Source: Aphelocoma coerulescens (Eukaryota > Chordata > Aves > Passeriformes > Corvidae). Taken from it: DNA of 64,000 nucleotides. Of this stretch, positions 23,001 to 35,763 are shown in pieces. Position 1 is the stretch's first letter, and every line of letters begins with the position of its first letter. The position numbers and the translations under genes were made by a program. The stretch covers positions 34,111,001-34,175,000 of the forward strand of contig NC_091020.1 in the NCBI RefSeq assembly GCF_041296385.1, given 5' to 3'. The notes under the pieces were generated by a model. That model saw only the letters and a program-made list of their open reading frames with translations. It was not told where the DNA came from and searched no databases.

Positions 23001-26000
23001 GTGGTTATAGATCCCTATTGGGTAAGGGATGCTCTCTTAGGTAGTCTTTAATTAATTAATTAATTAATATTCATCAGCGATAGCAACTCCCATATGTTTC
23101 TCCCTGCACATCAGCAATTCTAGAAAGAATCATCAGATCTTTGGGTTTGTTTTTTTGGTTTTGGTCCCAGTGGGCTTCATTTTGCCTCGGGCACACTTGC
23201 CTGGGTCTGTGGGGTTGGCAGTGGCTGCCTTGAAGGCGTTGAAGACGTTGATGAGGGTGAAGTGATCTCCTGCAGGGTGGGAGAAGCGGCGCCAGCAGGT
23301 CAGAGCGATCTCCTCTGTGCCAGGAGGGGCGTGCAGGAAGCAGCTGGGAGCTGAGGAGAAAACCAAGCCAGTTTGGGTTTGGTGAAGACACAGAGGTGCA
23401 TGCACAAAACCCCACGGGTATTTCTGGGTTTTTCCTTCCTCAATTGCCTTTAATCCCCAGTGTTGGATTGGTGCTGAAGAACTGAACCTGCTGCGTTCAC
23501 TAAGGGTTTATTTAGGTGAGTGTCCTTTCAGTCTTGTGTAGTTAATGTGTGCTGCAAACAGTGAGCAGCTTTCTCCCAGGCTGATACCAAAAATGCTGCG
23601 TGATGGCACAAACCAATTTATCCAAAATCCAAACAAAATATTTCTTTTATAGAAAAACACTAAATTTATTGATTTAATGCCTTAATTTGCCCCTCTGTGT
23701 TGAAATTTGTGCTTTCCAGTGCATTTTACTTTTGTGTCTTTTGAGATGGCTGACCTTTTCTAAAATTGAGTTGCGCCTATGCTCAATCATTTACATTTGT
23801 TATATGTACTTTAAAAAATTATCACAAGTTAAAAATCAACCCAGTTTGGGCATAAAAAGTTGTCCTGCAAGGAGATCAAATAAAGCCTCTTGATATCCTG
23901 TGGTTCATGTGTTTGCTGCCTAAGGCTCCAAGGTTATGTTAGTTTTATAAAATATTTGAAGCAGAGAGACAAGATCACAAAGAAACTCTTTCTAGATCAA
24001 CAGTTCAATGTTGTTTTATAATTAGAACTTCCCCTAATTTGCTGCACCAACCTGTAACTAATGTAGATTAAGATAAGAATGTTTCATTTTGAAGGGATGT
24101 TTCTGACAAAAGGGAGGAAGCCAATGGGCAGCTGAAGGCTGGAAATGGAATGTGCTGTGGGAATTCCTTACTTAGGTTTCATTGTATCCTTACAGTCAAG
24201 ACTTGAACAGCCAAACATTAATTTACTTGAAATAAGCAGGATGAGAATAACAAAATTTTGCTTTTGGGTTGCTTTTGTGGATAGATTTGGAAAGAGTCTG
24301 GATTGGGCAGGTGGCACAAGGCCTGCAGTGAGAGCTGACCCGGGAGTACCTGTTACCATGGCTGCAATGGTGAGCATCTCATCCACACACTCAAATTCAC
24401 ACGAAGCCAGCAGTGCCTTGGACAGCTGTGGATCCAGGGGGAATTCTGACATAATAATCCCAAATTCAGAGAGGTTTCCATCGTTATCCAGCGCTGCCAG
24501 ATAATCCAGGTCTTCCAAAGCCTGCATCAGGCTTTCAGGAGCTAAGGAAAAGGGAAGAGAATTCCAGTTCTTGGGAGTGGCTACACAGAAATGAATGTCT
24601 GAATTCTCATTATAATATTTCAGTTGTGTATTTCCTGTGGGGAAATGAGAGGAATCAACTTCTTTTATTTGACAGTGAGTAAGAGCAAAAAGTAATGGAT
24701 GAATGGAAGGCAGAGAAAATTCTGGAGGAAGAAAATACAAGGTAACAATCATAGAGCTGCAAATCTCTTTGTTGTTGCTTTTTATGTCAGAACAATTTTT
24801 GTCAAAAGCCCAGACACAATCCTGAATTCTGTATTTGCCCTTAGACTGTGTCAAAACTGCTTCCATTATTGGCAGTTTTCAGGTGGGTTGTTTTGTGTTC
24901 GTTCTTTTTTAAGAGGGGTGGTCACATTTGAGGGGTGCTGAGATACAGGACAGCTCTAGGAAAGATCTTTTTTAACCAGAGAAGCATTTACAGAAGTTGT
25001 AACTGTTATTCTTGCAGGTAATTGGAGATCTCTTGGTTGCCTTTTTAATAATTATACTTTTTTTACATAAGTTCTCATGATACCAGAAGAAAAATGGGAT
25101 TGTAGTAAAAGAAAGTATCTCCCTAGCAATTGGCTGTACTTTCTCACTCCACAAAACTCAATGTTCAGTTTTCTCTTAGTGTGGGTTATAACTTCCTTAC
25201 AACCTCCATGGGTAGAAGTGAGAACAGTGAGGCAGCAAAAATAATGAGGGAATATAGGAAAATGTCCTGAGAGGACAGGATTAAGCAAATCAACACTTAA
25301 AGTTAGAACTTGAGCAGGTCTGTAGGAAATCTGATGGTGATAAAAGTAGGTCAAACAAGCATATGTGGCTCCAGTTCTGGGGTTGGGGAGAGGGAACCTG
25401 AACTTGAAGTTGTCAGGTCTACACTCCAAAAAATTGTTGCCAGAGCATGAAAGACACAGGTGGAAATTTGGGAACTCTTGAAGTGTGAAGGTTCTTTTAA
25501 GTTCTTTCCTCCCAGCTCTTTTCAAAGGTAGATTTCTATTCCAGGTTGTATTGAATGCTCAATAACTTTTATAGGTGCCAGTTCGTTTATATTCACAACT
25601 GCTCTCCAACCACTGCAGCAACTTTCTCCTTACTCCATTCTAAGGAACTGGTTGCTATTTTCTCAGTTCTGTGGATAACAAGTTAAATTCCAGCCCCCTT
25701 GAAGCTGGGGGCAGAAATTCCACTGCAGCAGGACTTGGCCTGGTCCCCAGCCCGGAGAAGCTGCGCTGGCCGTTTGTCAGCTTCTGTGGGCTGCTGTCAG
25801 TCTGCACTTTAATGTGAAAAAAATCCCTGAATAAAATAACCAGCCCACAACCACAGCTGCCCACACAGGCAGGGGGTGTATTTGCACTTGGATCTTCATT
25901 AGTAGATGAGTAGCAATAATTTCTTGCATTCATTAAGGGTGGGAATGTGTCTGGCATCACCAAGATTAAAAGCAAAGCAAGGCTGTAATTAGCTGCTAGT

Positions 26001-29000
26001 TCGCATTTAGCCACACATTCCCCACACTTTTTGCAAGAAAATCTTGAGATGGGGTTTTAACTTCATTGGCAGGGAACTGTTGATTGCCAGCTCTCTGTAA
26101 TTAACTACTTATAATCAAGGAAAAAGTAAGATGGGAAGCAAACAAGCACCTGTTGTTTTTAACCTCGTTCTGTTACTCATGTCTGAAGGGAAAAATAGTT
26201 CATTAATTCCCCTTACATGAACTTCTCCAGAGCTTCTCCAGCATGTAAATCTGCTAATGTGACTTCAGTTAAGTTTAAAACACCCAGTTTTCAGACAAAT
26301 TCTCTCAGGAGCCTGTAAATTCCTATTAAAACTGTGGACCTGCTTCATTTCAGTCTCAGAGTTCTCACCTCTGCCTGTACAATTCTATCTAGAGAGAACA
26401 TTTATTATCAGAGACGTGAGGTTTAATGGCATAAACGATGAGCCCTTGCAAAAGCTAAAGCATCTGAGAAAAAAATACTTAAGAATTTTAAAGAAATGAG
26501 AAGTAGCAGCTGATGATGAATATGAAGCAGTGACAGGAAATAAAAATCAGTGATTGAAAATACAGGGAGAGTAAAAGGGTCATTCAGATGTGTAGTAATT
26601 ACTAGGAAATCATGGAAAGCTAATTTCCAGAAGTCAACAAAGTAGTTTGTGCTAGAGCTCACAAAATATATGGTTATATGGCAGCCAATTTCAGCCCCCT
26701 GATAGCATCAGTAATTTGCATTTTTATGCCCTAGAGTTAGTTGTCTTGAGATTTATAAGCACAAATTACTTCCCTGTCTTGCTATGAGTGTTCTGGAAAA
26801 AATAGAAAAAAAGACTCCTGGAGTTTTATTGCTCTAGAAAGGACAAGACAGTAAAGGTGGATTAGAGCAGGTGAAGGAAGAGTAAAAAAGTAAAAAATAA
26901 AAAATCAGAGTAGGGCTTTGTAGGGCTTCTTGCCAGCACCAGCCACTGCTGCCTTGAGGTGTGAACCATGAGGATTTGTGACTCCACTGCTGCTTTCACA
27001 AGAGCAAAGCTAAAAATCCTCTCAAGATGTGTCCTGTGCTTTCAACAAGAAACTGTCACATCCCTGGAATTTTAGAAGGTATTTCCTAATCTGCTGTTTT
27101 CTTTCCCTGGTCTGTGTTCTTTGGCTGCTCAAGACTGGGTTGCTCTGGACCCTTTTCAGGAAAGCAGACCAGTTTTATGTAAATACAGATCCTGCTTTTG
27201 ATCCTTTTTAGGCTTAGTAAAGCAAATATATAACTAAATGTTACTGTTAGCACTGGAATAGTTTATCTGAGACTTTCAAGCTACTTAAAATTATATTCTT
27301 GGTTTCATATTTTTGTAACTTTGATGTGAACAGAGTAAGTTCTGTCTCTAAAGGGAGGTACACCTGTAGTCTTTGGTGCCACATCCCACATGGCTGAAAG
27401 TGAAGTGCTCAAGGTGTGATCAAATAAATTCTAAAGTATTATTCTTGTTGTGTTAGGAAGCGAGTTATTTAGGGATTTGGTCAACTTTCTGTAATAAGTG
27501 GATATTAGAGATAGGAATGAAACTTAAATTTGATTATTTTTAATAGTCCATTTAACTGCTCTCCTGTGCTTCTTTGGGGCATCCACAGCTCCTGTGTTCT
27601 GGTCTCCTACTCTGCAAATGCTGAGTATATAAAACACCTTTTTTGATAGATCTTTTCCTTCCATGGGAATAACTTAAAAAGTTAGAGCTGCCATGGATGT
27701 CAGGTGAAGGGATATTGTCTTTAAAGAGCTGATTCTCTGCCTGGCACACCACAGGTTTTGCAGGTTCTGTTGGGCTGAACAGCACAGAGAGCTGCCAAAG
27801 TAATTACTGCAGGGAGAACAGTCCTGGGGAGCGGTGTTGGCTGTTCCTGATTTCCAGCATTGCTCCTTGGATAGCACACTGAAGAGACAGAGGAGTCTAT
27901 GCCAAGTTTTCCTCATATTATGCACAGGTTTTTCTTCTGCAAGCACAGAAGAGTCAGGTTTCCTTCTGATTCTCTTTTCCCCCCTGTAACTTCTGAGTCA
28001 GGGTTTTTTGTGTGTCTGTTTTGCTCTGAAGCCACCAGTTCTGTAACTATTATTTTGCAATGATAGTTGATCATTAAGAATTACTTTCCCAAACTCGTAC
28101 TTTGCAGTCTTTCCATTCCCCCTCATGCTGCTTCATCACTCCTCCAGTCTGTGCTTTTCTGCCAGCAGGGACAGCCAGGACAGGGCCTGACCTGCCTTGT
28201 CCTGACAAAATAGACTGAATAATGTCTGCACACATCATTTCATTGACGAAAGCCAGAATTTAAAACATCAAAGAATTAACAAGTAAATTTAAGGTAATAA
28301 ATCTGCCCTGAATGGTCTCTGTTGAGCAGACCTTACATGGTGCATTGAGTTTCTGTCTTTGAAAGTCCCCAGTGAAAATACGCCACCAATTTATTTTTCT
28401 GAAACCACTTGAAATGATATAAATTTATACAATTCTTGTTATTCTGGATTTTCTAGAAATATATTCTCCATGGGGCTGTAAAAGCATAGCTCTCAAATGT
28501 CATGGCATCCATGACCACTGACACATCCTTTAATCTGAAAATTACTTAGGGAAATTTGGAATGAATGCAGAATCTCTAAGTGCTTTCACCTTGACTCCCC
28601 ACAGAAATTTTACATGGCTTCATCTTTATAATGATTTGCTTAGTTTAGGTAAGGATTTTCCAGCGATTTACAAAAGTACTCAGTGTTGCTGCAATCTATG
28701 GGACTGGAATTCTTTTGTCCCATTATCAACCCCAGCAAAGATCAATCTGATTAACTGATCAAAATGTAAACACATCCCTGTTGTAGTGGCACTGGAATCC
28801 CACTAACACACTTTGGAGCTGCAGTGCCAGATTCATTTTCCTCTGGCTCATGAATTCCAGAACGGGGAACAAGCTCTGCTGCATTTGCTCCTCTCGATTA
28901 TGGCATGAATTAAATGCAGCAGCTGTAAGCCTGACATGTTTGTTGCTTTCATAATGCAGTAATGAGACAGAGTTAATCCAGGCTTTTATTTCTCCTCAAA

Positions 29001-32000
29001 GAGCAGTGGAAAAAAGAAAAAATCCCTTGTGCACGTTGTTGCTGAGCAGAAATAAAATGTTTTACTGATGTAATTTTTGTTTCTTATCTGCTGTATGTTT
29101 TCTATGTGCAGGAAACAGATTGTGAAGTACTTCTTGCTCTGAATTTCAGTGTCCTTCTGATTTGTTTGCTCACCAGTTCATGCCTGTGCCTTACTCTGTC
29201 ATCTCAGTGAAAACTTGATTTTGTTTAGGAGAAATTCACCTAAAATTGATGCCTTGAGGTGACCACCTAAAAGCAGAGGCTAGACAAAAATAAGAGAATA
29301 AAAGGTAGGTATTTATTTGAAGGGCTTTCAAAGGTACACCCTGGGCAGTCAAAAGGCTCCATCTGAGATGGACCCTGGGTCACAGGTTCTTCACACCTTT
29401 ATAAGTTTGGTTCATTTGCATATCAGGGTTAATTCTCCAATTATAATTTCAGTTAATGATGTAATCACCCCCAGTTTGCCCCCCCTTCTCTAGGCTTTAG
29501 TTTACACATTTTGGGGCCTGATGAGCAAACCTAGAGAGGGTTTGTTATGTCTGACCAGCGTGAGAGAACAGCAGTTAATAGGAAACTCAGAGTTACTCAG
29601 TAGGCAGTACAGCATTTGAAAAATACAAAAGCTAAAACCTAAGGCCTCCAAGCCCCTCTCTGTTTCAACTGCAAAGACAAGGTGAGAATGTTTGTTGGAC
29701 AGAGGAAAGCCTGTGGCACATGAGAGGTGCTGCAACGTCTTTACTCCCTTTACTCAAAGGGACCTCAGCTCCAAGGAGGTGAAGAGCCATGGAAAACTCA
29801 AATCCATGGCAGGGGCTTGAAACTGGAGGATCTTCTTGGGCTTATGTGCTTGAAAGCCTGACGTGTTTTGAGTTTTGTGAGTTGGTCTAGCACAAGAACT
29901 GACTCCCCTGACAAATGCCTCCCCTCAGTATTCCAGTTTCTTTCAGACAAGTTCACAGCAGGCACTTCAAACTCTGTGTTCTGACTGTGGGAGCTTTACA
30001 CTCACCTCTGGAGGAGCGTGTAGGGAGAAATCTAAAAGTGCTAGGAGGAAAAAAAAGTTCACTGCCTGCTCCAAAGTGGAAAGCAAGCCAGTGTGTGATG
30101 TATCCTGGGTAAAAGAAGAGCTGTGCTGGATCATTAAAGTTCCTCTCAAATGTTTAATTGTGTAAGACAGGAAGGAGACAAGGAAATTGTGCAGACTTTC
30201 TCCTCTGCTTTCAGAGGACCCCTGCAGTGTTTGTGGGAGTTTTCCCTCGTTCAGGCAGTTTGTCCAGCATTCCTCACACTGTTTTGTAATTCCTAAACCT
30301 GTTCAATACCTGGATGGGGCACTCTTGATGTAGTTAGCAAAAACTTTGTCATATTTAATATCCATCTAAGTAAAGCCCATACATTTATCAAACGCATTTT
30401 TTACACATCAGAACAATGCTTTTCTTCAGCTGCATTATCCAAAAATACAGCCAAAACTTAGAACTCCTACATCTGTGAAACCCTTAAGTGCCTCTAGCAT
30501 TTCATGCTCTCTGAATGCTCTCCCCATTGCACCTTTAAATCCAAAAATGCCAAATGCTTTCCCTAATAAAATTTTACTAATTCCTTCTACAGTTCAAGAA
30601 CAACTTTCTTCATATCCAGGAAAAACACAAATATGTTTAAGTAGATTTTTTTTAAAATAGTAAAATACATTTAAATTTGAGTGGAAGCAAACTGTATTCC
30701 ATAAGCATTTTCCATGCAATTTTTGTGGATTAAGCACAGGAGGTGACACTCTCAAGGCCAAAAGACTCCAGTTCTCATTGGTTTTGAATTACCATCAGAC
30801 TGACCATGTTTTTTCTGATTTCTTTTAGGCATGTTTCTACTAAACAAGCAGATGAGGGAAAAGTAGAATAAATTCCTCTTAAAAATTCCAGTTAACTATC
30901 TATTGCAACATTTCCAACAGTGGAAATTAACACTTTATTACTGATTAATTACAGTGCACAGCACACAGAAGAGAAGTGATCATTCCAATTTTGTGTATGT
31001 GCACGAGGAAAGGCAGGACAATACAAAAGTTTGTCATGTTTGCACTGGAAAATTATCAGAATGAAGCCAGCAATCCCCAAACCAATGAAACCAGGGCTAT
31101 TTCCCCTCACTTTAATGAGTTTCAAAGCAACAGCAGAACTTGCAGTGGCACTTGGGTTTTGTGATAAGCCAGAACAGAGGAAAATATCCTTCTATAGAAA
31201 AAACCCTAAATTACGAAGTCAGGGGGAAAAACCAGGCAACTTCCTTCAGACCCTTACCTCAGAATTCACTGTCTTCCCTGCTTAGTACTGAAAGTGTATT
31301 TGGGTTTATTTTATAAGGAATATTGTCCTTAGGGAGCAGCCCATTGTAAATTTGAGGTGGGAGATGCTGGAGGATAAGGAGGAAGCTCATTTCCTCCACA
31401 CACGTCCCCTAGGTAACAGCAGTGGTTTATTTGGGTTGTAAACTTTTGATTAAAGGAATATATTCTGTTGGATATCTGTACAATGCCTCGTACAATGGGG
31501 AACAGATTTTCTTTGTGGGTTGCAGGAAAATAATATGGAACCTAGATGAGAAGATATTTGGAATATTGACTTTTCTTTTTTTAACATTCCAATTCCATTC
31601 AGATACTTTATGGTCCTTTTTCTAAGTGCTATTGAGCTGAGAACTGCTGTAGCAGGTAAGTGGTAAAAGCAGGGTGATATTATCACAAGTCCTTAAATAA
31701 AAAACGGTCCTGTGAGCAACAGGGCAAAATTAACCCATAAATAACTTCTAAAATAATAATAAACATATGGCAAATTGGTGCATCCCCTCACCTGGGCTGC
31801 TGATGAAGTCACAGTGTGCAAAGCCTGCTATGTCCATCCTCTTCAGGAACAGGACCATGCTGGTGAGGTTGGATTCCTGAACTTTGGCTGGAACTTGGGG
31901 CTTCATTTCCTTATATGTAAATTCTTCAGGATACAAGCAGAAGATTTTCCCTGAAAGAGAATTCAGGAAAATCACCTTTTTTAAAATGCTTCCTCTGCGT

Positions 32001-35000
32001 TTTGCCACGTTGGTTGTATTAATAATTTGAGCTAATGGATTTAAATTTTGAGCTAATATTTCTACCTGATGGAGACATGCCCAGAATTTGTTTATGCATC
32101 TCTGCTTGACTTTGGCTGATAGGCTGGGTTAGAACAGAGTCTGCTCTGATTCTAGGATTGTACACCTTTAAATGAAAGAGATACCAAGCATCAGATAAGT
32201 ACACAAGGGCTGCAAAAATATGAATGGTCTGCACTGAATTTCTCTCTAGTCATTTTACAGAAAGGGCAGTAACAGTTTTCATTTCTTTTTATTTCAGCAG
32301 CTTGGACAGGAGAGCACTCAGCACCCTGACAAACTGACAGATGTTTTGCAGTCACACTAAGTGTGCTCTAAGATAAATGTCTTTTTTTTCCTGGAGAAAT
32401 GTACCTTACTAAAGCAGAAAATGGTCTCATCAAAAAACCCATCAAAAAATATTATTTCTTTCTTCCAGTGACAGAATCCCAACAGTTTCTGATAGCATTT
32501 TGTTCCCCAACTCCAGATTTTTGTCTTAATACTGAAACCTGACAATTTGGAACGGGGGGCAAAGGCTGTATTAGAGATATATGATGCCATGTTTTATATT
32601 TTTCTTAATTATGCTTTATTTTGATTAAGCTGAGGAGCTGATTCACTCACTGCTCTGGCCACAAGCCTGTAGTGTCCAGCAAGACATAAAACTGCCTGGA
32701 TAAGGCAGCTTTCCACTCCTGTCTTTTGAGTCAACTCTCTCTGCTTTAAGCAGGGTTTTAATAAAAAAAGACAAAATATCCTTCAGTGCAGGGAACAAAT
32801 TTCTTTTCCTGCAGGTGAATTGCTGATATATCCCAGCTGCAACACTCAGGTGGGATTTTGGTCTGCACAAAACTTTGTCTCTTCCCTCTGTGCTCAGCTG
32901 CCTTTGAGCCACAAAGACTGAATGAGAATTTGAACTGGTGAGGGAGGAATAATCACAGGACTAAACAAAATGATTGAATTAAAGGTAAAAATTGCATCAC
33001 TGATAGAGGTGATTTGATAGATATCAGGACTGTTGGATCTGTTTTGTTCCCATTGCTTTGTATTTTAAATTAGCAAAATTTTTAATTCATTGAATTTTAC
33101 TTTGGGCTTCAGGTTACCATGGAAATGAAATTCACTTCTGCCATCCAAGAAAACTGCAGCTGTAGGAATAAGTTTAAGAAATAAGCATGGTCTAATTGAA
33201 AACTGCTTTTAGGCTCTTTGTCCTTGCATACAAAAGTGTGACTTTTTTTTAGCTTGCCTTGAGACTGAGTTAGTTTATAATTGCCAGTTTAAAACCGTTT
33301 AAAATGACAGATTTTTGCAATGAAAATGAAAGGTACTGGTAGTTCATAAGCTTTTCCCTGAACTACTTGCAAGGCCAATCAAGGATTAATGATCCCTACT
33401 CCAAAATTTTAGGAACACCTAACTACAATTTTGGTTATTCCACCTTGGTTTATTGAAAGGAACTGTATTATGTTGTTTCTTTTGCCTGTTCCTGGAATAT
33501 TTACTTTAAGTAGGACAGTTACAAAGCCTGTAGCAGTGCAGCTCTCCAGTCCCTGTTCCTACACAGTTACTCATTCCCTAGAACATCAGTTTTGTAGAAA
33601 TAAAAGAAATGAGAGGTTTCTTTTTTTGCAGCTGCACTAATCCTTCCCAGAGTGGAAAACAAGAACTGAGGCCAAACTTAGAATGAACTGTGGAAGATCA
33701 AGTATTAATTAGATGAATTGCAGCATTTGGAGGTACTTGGATGGGAGCACATGTCCAGGAGGAGCACAAGCAGCTTTAAAAAAATAGAGATTCCCCCTGT
33801 GAGCAATTACTAAGTCATTAAATAAGGGATGAGATTAATCTACTAAACCAGGAGATCTGCCAATAGGTGCCCAAGAACTGACTGTATTTTGCTGTGTCTG
33901 TAAGATACTGAACAGAGAGTTATGGCTGAAAGGCCAGAACTCAGGTGAGAGGTATTTTGCAAATGAATTGTCATTGGTTTGGTGCCCAACTGAGTGGCAG
34001 TTTCAGCTGGGAGCGTTCATCTGGCTTTTGAAACTTCAAAAATTGATTTCTGATTAAAGTTGAGAAGTAATTGTGATTTCTTGCTGGGTTTTCACATGAG
34101 ATGTCCATGAAAATGATTTAAAGTCTATTAATTTGCTTGTTAAAAATCTCATAGAACCTGTGCTGTGAAAGAAGAGAAAAACATGTGATCCTCCAGAAGC
34201 TATTTGCATTAATCTGAGCTGCACAATTCCCTTTCCCCTGCCCTGCAAAGGCCCTCATGCAGAGTTTATTTTTGGCAAAGTGCTTCTGGTTCCCTTCACT
34301 GACCTTTCTTCTCTCCACACCAACATCGATGACAAAGGTCACGTTTTTAGTCCAGATCAAAGATTCTCCAAAGCTGGTGGTGAGTAGCACTTTCCTCCTG
34401 TATTTTTTGCAACATTTCTGTTTGTCTTGAGTTGGTTTGGGAGTCAGGTCTTGTTTTGTGGGGTATAAAGGGATGGGGATGAGTTCTCCAAGGTCAGGGT
34501 TTAAATTGGACTGTTCCTGTCTGATCATCTGATAAGCTTTTGCAATTTCCTGTAACCAAGAGAAATACATTTTTCCTCATGAAATTATTATATTCTTGTC
34601 CAATTACAACACCTCAAATGATCAAAATACTTAGAAACCTGCCTACTTTCCCTTAATTATTATATTTAAGAAGATATAAGTATTGTAAAGGTTTGAATTT
34701 TTTTCCCCTCATGATTAATAAACTCTATAAAGATTTAATAAAGTCAATAAAATGTCCTTAACTTGTGTTGATGGGACATCACCTTTAAAATAGTTCACAA
34801 GTCCAGGGGTTGGATATGAATTGCAAAAGTTTTTGTTGTTGGTTTAGGGTTTTGTTATTGAGGGGGTTTTTAATAAGAAATCATTTATGTTCTGCACGAT
34901 TTTTTGAAAGGCACACAAAAATAATTCATGGGCTTGCTCAGTCTGAAAGGGAATTTTTTTAAAAGCATTTTTATTAGCAAATGTTTTGCAAAATTGAAAA

Positions 35001-35716
35001 GCCAGACTGAGTTTCTCTTTGAGAGTGGCACCCCTATTTACAGTAGTTAGAGGTTGAAAGTGCTCTATAAAAATTGTTATAAAGATACAAGAATGACATG
35101 TAATAGCAAGGCTGGCAGCAGGGCAGCTCATAAATCCTGATGTTCTTGGTTAATTCATATTTTTGTTTAGTTTAAAAGACAGTTGAGTGCTCGGGAACAG
35201 TGAACCATTACCAATATGAAACTTTAAATCACAGTTAAACAAGAATTCATGGGATGTTCTGGCTCATAATGAGTGTTCTGTTCATTGTGAGGGAGAAAAA
35301 TGAGTGATCTCTTCTCAGCAAAGAAGAAATTCTTATTTTAGTTTTGAGGGGTAATCTGCCTGTCAAAAAAAAAAAAAAAACCTTTTAAGCAGAAGTAAAA
35401 CTTTCTTCCCAATCCTTTGATATGGAAAGGGTGTGTGTTTTTCTCTGACATTATCTCTTGTAAATAAGGGGACTAACACAGAGAATTCATTACTTCATCA
35501 TTTGTAAAAGTTGTGTCTATGAGGTTTAAAACTGATTATTAACATTATTAAAAGTGTTTCATATCCATCCCCCTTCTTACAGTGAAAAGCAGCAAACATC
35601 ACCTGGGTAGTTTATGGTAAATTATCTTTGCCTGTGAAAAGTCATTATTTCCTGGTGAATTTGTTGTTCTAAAGCAGATTTAATGACACACAGTGGAAGA
35701 TTGGGGATCACAATCA

Positions 35717-35763
<47 letters not shown>

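Noticed and set aside
24168..24866. A single 232-codon minus-strand gene
   Set aside because: Only 24350-24541 is a DHX32 exon; the rest is read-through into flanking introns.
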